A stretch of 64,000 bases of DNA from NCBI RefSeq assembly GCF_004379255.2, contig NC_056048.1:4464001-4528000 (forward strand), read 5' to 3'. The position numbers and the translations under genes were made by a program. Positions 58,745-64,000 of this stretch are shown piece by piece. Every line of letters starts with the position of its first letter. Position 1 is the first letter of the stretch. Below the pieces are notes generated by a model. The model was given only the letters and a program-made list of their open reading frames with translations. It had not been told where the DNA came from and did not search any database. The DNA is from Salvia splendens. Its lineage: Eukaryota > Streptophyta > Magnoliopsida > Lamiales > Lamiaceae.

Positions 58745-60189
58745 ATGGAACTTGGAGGGAACAATGGAGGCTTCCATGGCTACCGCACCCTCCCAGCAAC
58801 TAGCTCCGGTGAGCTCTTCTATTAGGGTTTCTACTTCCCTATTCATATCCTTTTCCCCCTTTTTTTCGTTTTTTTTTGTTTTGAGCATTAGTGTTTTTAT
58901 GCTAAGTACAACTCTTACATTATGTCCTTTTTTTAAAAAAAATTTAGAGCATTATTTATGTGTAGTCTACTAAAAATCCAACCTTTCTTAAGTTCTCATA
59001 ACCATGCATCGAAAAATAAATACTATATTATTAAAAAAGTGGCTGATCTTGAATGTGTGAAATCGACACTGTATTTCTTGATTGATTTTCCGTTTTAAGG
59101 AAGTGATGAGAAATGTAAATGAAAGAAACATTTAGTAAAAGATGGCACATTACAGGAAACAAGAGGCGAACATGTACACGTGTCACTCGTGCATTCACAG
59201 ACACACTTCAATCTACTAGAGTTAGACCACTTCTCTAACTTAATCGCTTTGTATTAGACAACTTTCTTTATTAAGTATAAACACAAAAAAAACATTTATT
59301 ATTTGACTTAATTCAAACTATATAGGATAGGAGTACTATTTTAATCACTAGGTCAGCACCAATTCACCTTTTCAAATAATAGTAAATAAATCACTCATTT
59401 ATTGTTAATTGCCATTATTTTAGTTTCTCTTATTTGGGTGGTGGCATAGAAATTCAAGATTTTTTAATCAACGCTTTGTTATGTTTCAAAGCAACTGATT
59501 GTGGTGGTATAGATATATGTACTAGAAATGGAATTTGAAAATAAAAAAGTTAAAATATAAAGGTGCATTTAGTTTTGTTGGCTTTTATTATCATTCATCC
59601 GTCCTTTAAAAATAGCAATTTTTGAGCAGCAGAGACGAGCATGCCCCCAACTAAGCAGCCGTCTGTGGCCGACGAGCCAGAATGCATAGTCCGGGAGCAA
59701 GACCGGTTCATGCCGATAGCGAACGTGATCCGGATCATGCGCAAGATCCTGCCTCCGCACGCCAAAATATCAGACGACGCCAAGGAGACCATCCAGGAAT
59801 GCGTGTCCGAGTACATCAGCTTCATCACTAGCGAGGCCAACGAGCGCTGCCAGCGAGAGCAGCGCAAGACCATCACCGCTGAGGACGTGCTCTGGGCCAT
59901 GAGCAAGCTCGGCTTCGACGACTACATTGAGCCACTCACTGTCTACCTCCACCGCTACCGTGAGTTTGATGGCGGGGAGCGCGGCTCCTTGCGAGGGGAA
60001 CCGATCAAGAGGATGGTCGATCAGGCCTCCTTGGGCTTGCACAGGTTTCCCCCGCTCGCTTTCCACCACATTCCTCAGCACCATGCCTTCTTCGGAGCTG
60101 CTCCGGTTAATTTCTTCAAGGACTCGCCTAATGCTGGTCCATCCGCAGCCTGCATTGAGCCATTCCCCCACCATAAGGAACAATTGTAG
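58745..60189 (+). CDS. NF-YB transcription factor subunit, LEC1-type (NF-YB6/L1L-like)
   Basis: Histone-fold subunit of the CCAAT-binding NF-Y complex; LEC1-type members control embryo maturation and seed storage programmes. Exon 1 (58745-58808) and exon 2 (59630-60189) join in frame to 207 residues. The B domain spans about residues 43-133: [72 protein letters not shown]. Asp70 in ISDDAK occupies the position where ordinary NF-YBs have Lys (IGKDAK) and LEC1-type proteins have the Asp required for their embryonic activity. The conserved domain lies entirely in exon 2; exon 1 supplies a Gly-rich N-terminus ([14 protein letters not shown]). Whether it is LEC1 or L1L cannot be decided without a tree. 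Confidence 0.93.
58809..59629 (+). other. Intron of the NF-YB gene
   Basis: 821-bp phase-1 intron with donor GTGAGC. Its acceptor region reads GAGCAGCAG, so three NAG acceptors (ending at 59626, 59629 and 59632) all keep the frame. No other feature seen. Confidence 0.75.
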
Positions 60190-60358
60190 CCAGGGTTGCA
60201 CTGCCAAATCATGTAACCCTTTCTGTTTTGCAAAATTTCAAACAATTTGCTGCTGATTCTGTGCTTCTTTTCTGGTTAATTTTGAAATTGATTACCTCAA
60301 TGTCATGCTAATAGAAATAATCGGTTCACCAAAATTTAGTACCAAAAAAATTTCATAC
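60190..60358. other. 3' region of NF-YB gene
   Basis: Probable 3' UTR and terminator region. No further feature recognised. Confidence 0.4.
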
Positions 60359-60650
60359 ACTACAAAAAAACAGCTAATTAGTGACATTTTTTAGTGATAT
60401 TATGGACGATAATTTGTGTGTCTAACTATACCACCAATGCTTCATAAAATGTTAGTTCTTATTGTCGGTGACCCAACTAAGTTAGTTAAGGGACACAAAT
60501 AGAAATGTTCTAAAAAGTCAAATGATTAAAATAATTTGTCCTCAAGTTAGAGACACTTTCTTTTGCGTCCTAATTTGTGATTATTGCGTTTCTATTTTGT
60601 GTCCTATTTTTAAAATTCACACACTACTCACACACATAATACATTAGGGG
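60359..60650. mobile_element. Possible CACTA (En/Spm-type) element end
   Basis: CACTACAAAAAAACAG at 60359 matches the CACTA terminal signature. Words such as AGTGACATTTTTTAGTGAT and GGGACACAAATAG follow, typical of subterminal regions. No inverted partner end was found downstream, so the right border is arbitrary and the element is probably truncated. Confidence 0.5.
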
Positions 60651-60691
60651 TGGATGCAGAAAAAATTGCTAGTCAGGACTATACTGTATGT

Positions 60692-60952
60692 ATTACTCTC
60701 TCGTCCAACAATAGGAGTCACATTTGGTATGGACACGAGTTTTAAGAAATGTAAAGAATAGTGGGTTAGAAAAGTTAATGGAATATGAGGTCCACTTTTT
60801 TTTTATATTGGTTTAATAATAAAATGTGAGTGAAGTGAGTTAGTGGAATGTGAGACATACTTATCATTTATGGTAAAAGTGAAATGTTACTCTTATTATG
60901 GGACGGACCGAAATGGCATAATGCGAATCTTATTGTGGGACGGAGGGAGTAA
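60692..60952. mobile_element. Stowaway-like MITE (CTCCCTCCGT family)
   Basis: Ends TTACTCTCTCGTCCAACAATA and (reverse complement of right end) TTACTCCCTCCGTCCCACAATA are inverted repeats with TA on both sides. The interior contains ACACGAGTTTTAAGAAATG, shared in reverse complement with the copies at 12334-14469 and 38021-38289. Confidence 0.8.
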
Positions 60953-61069
60953 TATAATACGATAGTAGTATTATTAAGAAGAAATGAGAATGAATAGAAT
61001 GACCATTTTTATGTGCAAAAGAAATGAATGACTATTGATGGTTGGGCGAATTTTTGATGGTAGTAAATG

Positions 61070-61790
61070 CGGGTAAAAAATATATAGATCACGACACAAG
61101 GAATTACGTGGTTCGATTTACTGAGGTAAATCTACGTCCACGGGAAGAAAGGAGGGCAAGATTGTATTGCTTGATCTGGTTTACAGCTTACAAATACAGA
61201 CTTGCTATATGATATTTGATGTTTAGAGAGCTTCTTCTTCCTCTTAGTCTATCTGATCTAAGTTCTATTTATACATTGAACTAAGATCGTGGCTTGCATC
61301 ACCACTAACTAGGTCGTGGCTTACATCACCACTAACTAGGTTGTGGATGTCGTGGAGGTCATGAGATCCTGCATGGGTCCACTATCTCTTTGTTTGGTCC
61401 GCTATCCTGCATGAGATCCTGCATGAGTTGACACCACTAAATAGATCGTGTAGTGGAGGTCGTGGAGGTTCTGCATGAGTCCACTATCTCCCAGTTCGGT
61501 CGAATACTGAGACCGAACTGCTGAACTATTGCCGAGCAGCTTTTGCCGATCTGAGAGTAGAGCTTGATTGGTCGGCTTTTACCGAGCTGTAGGCTGGGGC
61601 CGAACTCTTTGGTAATGCCGAACTGATACTCTTCCTTGGGCTTTGGGCTGATGGGCCGTCACTGCTATTGGGCTTGTTTAGTACGTACCCCATCACTACC
61701 CCCCCGAAAAGCGAAGTGAATCACTTCGGCGAAGCGAGTCACTTCGGCATTCTGGATAAAGGTACGGGGGAGGCTGACGTCAGGGGACGT
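61070..61790 (+). mobile_element. Probable LTR/5' region of a retroelement
   Basis: GAATTACGTGGTTCGATTTACTGAGGTAAATCTACGTCCACGGG is a stretch seen in many plant LTR retrotransposons. TATTTATA at 61266-61273 could be the LTR promoter. A 27-bp direct repeat (CGTGGCTTGCATCACCACTAA) lies at 61288-61341, and GCCGAACT words recur from 61500 to 61620. The matching second LTR would lie outside the window, so ends and class remain open. Confidence 0.5.
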
Positions 61791-62032
61791 GCCTTGCGCG
61801 TGACTGCATTAAATGCGACAGTAAAATCCGGCCGTTGAATCCTGAAAAGGTGGGAGTCGAAACGGTGCGATGATTTTGAAATCTTCTCCGAATCTGATAA
61901 ATACGTCCTTTCTTCATCATTTGAACACTTTTGCTATTGCTTCTTCTGCATTCTCTCTCTTTTGCGTAAAAATTTCCTTCCGCTTTCAAGAATTTCTTCA
62001 GAATTTCTTCAGAATTTCAAAGAGTAAGAACC

Positions 62033-63893
62033 ATGTCTTCTTCTTCTTCTGAGTCAGGTAGCGGTAGGAAAGGGGGTAAGGGGTCTTCTAGCCGGAAAGA
62101 ATCCGGGGAGAAGACCGTAGAGTATTTTCACAGCATCTTGAGTAAGGATACTGTGATATCCTTACACGAAAAATATTTTTTTCCTGGGGGGAAGGTTGCG
62201 ATTCCCGACGACCTTCATAGGGCTGACTCGCCGCCGGAGGGTTACGCCACCGTTTATGAAGCCGGCTTGGAATGCGGGCTTCGTTTCCCTCTTCCCCCTG
62301 CCTTTGTAGAGCTGCTAGATTTTTTTCAACTCCCTTTAGGTCAGGTGACTCCGAACTCTTGGAGGCACTTATCGGCCTTTGCTGCCGAACTGCGTAGGCT
62401 AGATAAGGATCTGTCTCTGAGGGCAATCCTTAATTTCTTCCAGTTTAAGAGGAAGGGATCTTGGTTTTACCTGATCCCTTTACAGCCCTTTAGAGCCTTT
62501 TGTAAAACCAAATGGCCGAAATGGCAAAATCGCTTCTTTTTTTATAATAGGACTTCGGCTTCGGACTTTTCCTGGAGAGGGCCGAAGTCCGTTATTCCTC
62601 ATCCTCGGGTAGAACCGTTGGACGAGCTCGAGGCCGAGCTCAATAAGATTCCCATGATTAGGAAGCAGTACTCGGAGTCTGAGCTCGTCAAGGGCGACTT
62701 TGTGTTCGACTCCTCGTCTTCGGACGAAGAGACTGAGGGTGAGGATTTCTTTTTTATGCATTACTGCCTTGACGACGAAAACTAACCTTGTTTTCTTGCT
62801 TTTTGGCAGTGAACTTGCTAAACAAGCTCGGTCGCAAATCCTCCGAATCTAAGGAACCGGAGAGGCCGAAAACCACCAGCTCGGCGTCTGATGCCGAGAA
62901 GAATCCGAAGAGGCAAAAGACCTCTTCGGATCCAAAGAAGCCGGAGTCGACTTCGGCAAGGGGGAAGGGGAGGATTCAGAAACCCCCAAGAGCGCCAGAG
63001 AAAGACGTGGTCTTGGCGCCTCCTTCGGAACATATCTGTGAGCCCTTTTTATGGCCCACGGACTTCGCCGAGGTGAATTCTCTTCTTGATTTTCTGGCCT
63101 TGCTTTTTTCCTGTATTTTTTGTGGCCCCTCGGTTGACTTTTTTCCTTTTTCCATTTTCAGAGGAACGATATGCTCTCCAAGCTCGTCGCCGTTGAACTC
63201 TCCAAAGCGTCCAACGATTATGCTGAGATGCAGAGGAAGTTGGCGGCTGCTCGTCACCAGGCCGAACAGGCTAAGGCAGACTTTGAGAAGGCCAGAGCTG
63301 CTAGGATCTCGGCCCAGGATGAAGCCCAGTTTGCCAAAAACCAGCTCGTCATCCAGCGAGAGCAGACGAAACGGAGGGATGCTGCCGCCGTGGTTGCCCA
63401 AGGGGAGGTTCTCCGTGCTTTCGCGGAGAAACTCTTTCTGAGCAATCAATTTTCGGCCTTTGTCGGTGATCTGCTGAAACTGATGACCGATAATGCCGAG
63501 CAAGGGCCCGAAGTCGTCCTGCCGTTGTACGGCCGAGAGATAGCAGCTCGTCTCCAGAGTCTGCCGCTCCTTGAGGAGCTTGCTTCGTCCTCGGTTCTGC
63601 TTTCTGCTGACCGAGTTCGTAGTTGCCGAGCTGACCGGGACGAGAATATGGAGGCTATCTTTGCCTCCTTAGGGCCAGTTTCACCCGCTCCAATTTTCCA
63701 CGGAGAGGGTGAGACCGAGCAGCTTGATCAGCAGACTGGAGACAGGCAGGCCGAGCAAGAGGTGCTGCTGATCGGTGATGGGGGCACCGAGCAGGCTGGG
63801 GGGAGCAAGAAGGCCGAGGCTGAAGCTGAGGCAGACAAGGAGAAGGAAGCTGAACCTCACCGAGGAGCCGGAGACGAAGCTGGCGGAGTATGA
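62033..63893 (+). CDS. Retroelement-related protein with putative gypsy-type (Transposase_28-like) domain and coiled coil
   Basis: Three exons, 62033-62738, 62810-63072 and 63162-63893, join in frame to 566 residues. The N-terminal ~200 residues (a Ser-rich start, then LSKDTVISLHEKYFFPGG, GYATVYEAGLECGLRFPLPPAF, SWRHLSAFAAELRRL, FFQFKRKGSWFYL) resemble the plant 'putative gypsy type transposon' domain, found in large retrotransposon derivatives. The middle is basic and Pro/Ser-rich (KRQKTSSDPKKPEST). Exon 3 forms a long Ala/Glu/Lys coiled coil (about 330-410) and an acidic Glu/Ala tail. No protease, RT or integrase is seen before the window ends; the 3' flank has a polyadenylation-like AATGAAAAAA. 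Its role is unknown; it may be gag-like or structural for the element. Confidence 0.75.
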
Positions 63894-64000
63894 TTTCGTC
63901 TCCCTTATCTTAGTTTAGTTTCTTCCTTCTTGTAAAATGGCCTTGAAGCCCTCCTTGTGTAAAAATTTTTTTTCTTATGAATGAAAAAATTCTTCTTTCT
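63894..64000 (+). terminator. Likely 3' UTR and polyadenylation region of retroelement gene
   Basis: T-rich stretch followed by CTTATGAATGAAAAAATTC near 63975-63993, consistent with a plant poly(A) region. The window ends here. Confidence 0.4.

Noticed and set aside
59770..60207. Antisense 145-codon ORF over the NF-YB exon
   Set aside because: Shadow of the strongly coding plus strand.

Overview
The window is nuclear DNA of a flowering plant, almost certainly a eudicot. Genes have GT-AG introns and plant-specific families (MAP70, SnRK1 beta subunit, LEC1-type NF-YB, isoprenylated HMA proteins, a Pollen Ole e 1 protein, an OPT transporter). They sit in AT-rich intergenic DNA full of plant transposons. 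The repeat style would fit an asterid or Lamiales-like genome, but the sequence alone does not fix the species. No bacterial, organellar or CRISPR features were seen.

Layout. 1-10.4 kb: the 3' end of a DUF761-type gene, a dispersed repeat, a ten-exon MAP70-5-like gene (+), and convergent to it a small MGNC-type protein gene (-). 10.9-21.4 kb: a transposon nest. It holds an intact-looking SINE, an array of ~120-bp repeats split by a TA-flanked MITE, a PIF/Harbinger element inside that MITE, a second Harbinger element split by a hAT element, and a third Harbinger element sharing a TTA with the second. 22.5-28.9 kb: a minus-strand cluster of heavy-metal-associated (HMA) domain genes, made of two complete genes and one orphan third exon, plus a Harbinger element just upstream of one start codon. 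31.7-34.9 kb: a TRIM retrotransposon and an 858-bp foldback element with 9-bp target duplications. 36.4-36.7 kb: a short island rich in ACGT-core motifs. 38.8-46.1 kb: an OPT oligopeptide transporter (+) convergent with a SnRK1 beta subunit (-). 47.6-53.3 kb: a Harbinger MITE and a 4.2-kb hAT-like element with nested repeats. 53.4-60.2 kb: an RNase H relic, an Ole e 1-like secreted protein gene (-) and a LEC1-type NF-YB gene (+). 61-64 kb: the start of a retroelement-related unit carrying a spliced three-exon gene with a putative gypsy-type domain.

The host genes act in separate processes (microtubules, peptide transport, energy signalling, cell-wall or secreted protein, embryo transcription) and form no operon-like unit. 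The HMA cluster is the only local gene family. Its copies differ in the metal-binding Cys pair, the proline-rich linker and the C-terminal prenylation box. Exon joins were derived by hand from GT/AG sites and reading phase; every multi-exon model closes in frame, but none has been checked against transcripts.

The less ordinary signals are the HMA locus architecture (one pair of 5' exons facing two possible last exons, and a paralogous empty site dating a transposon insertion), the layered transposon nest, the long foldback, and a 2-kb tract enriched in an AATGTA motif inside the second hAT element. I saw nothing that can honestly be called a new enzymatic or defence system.
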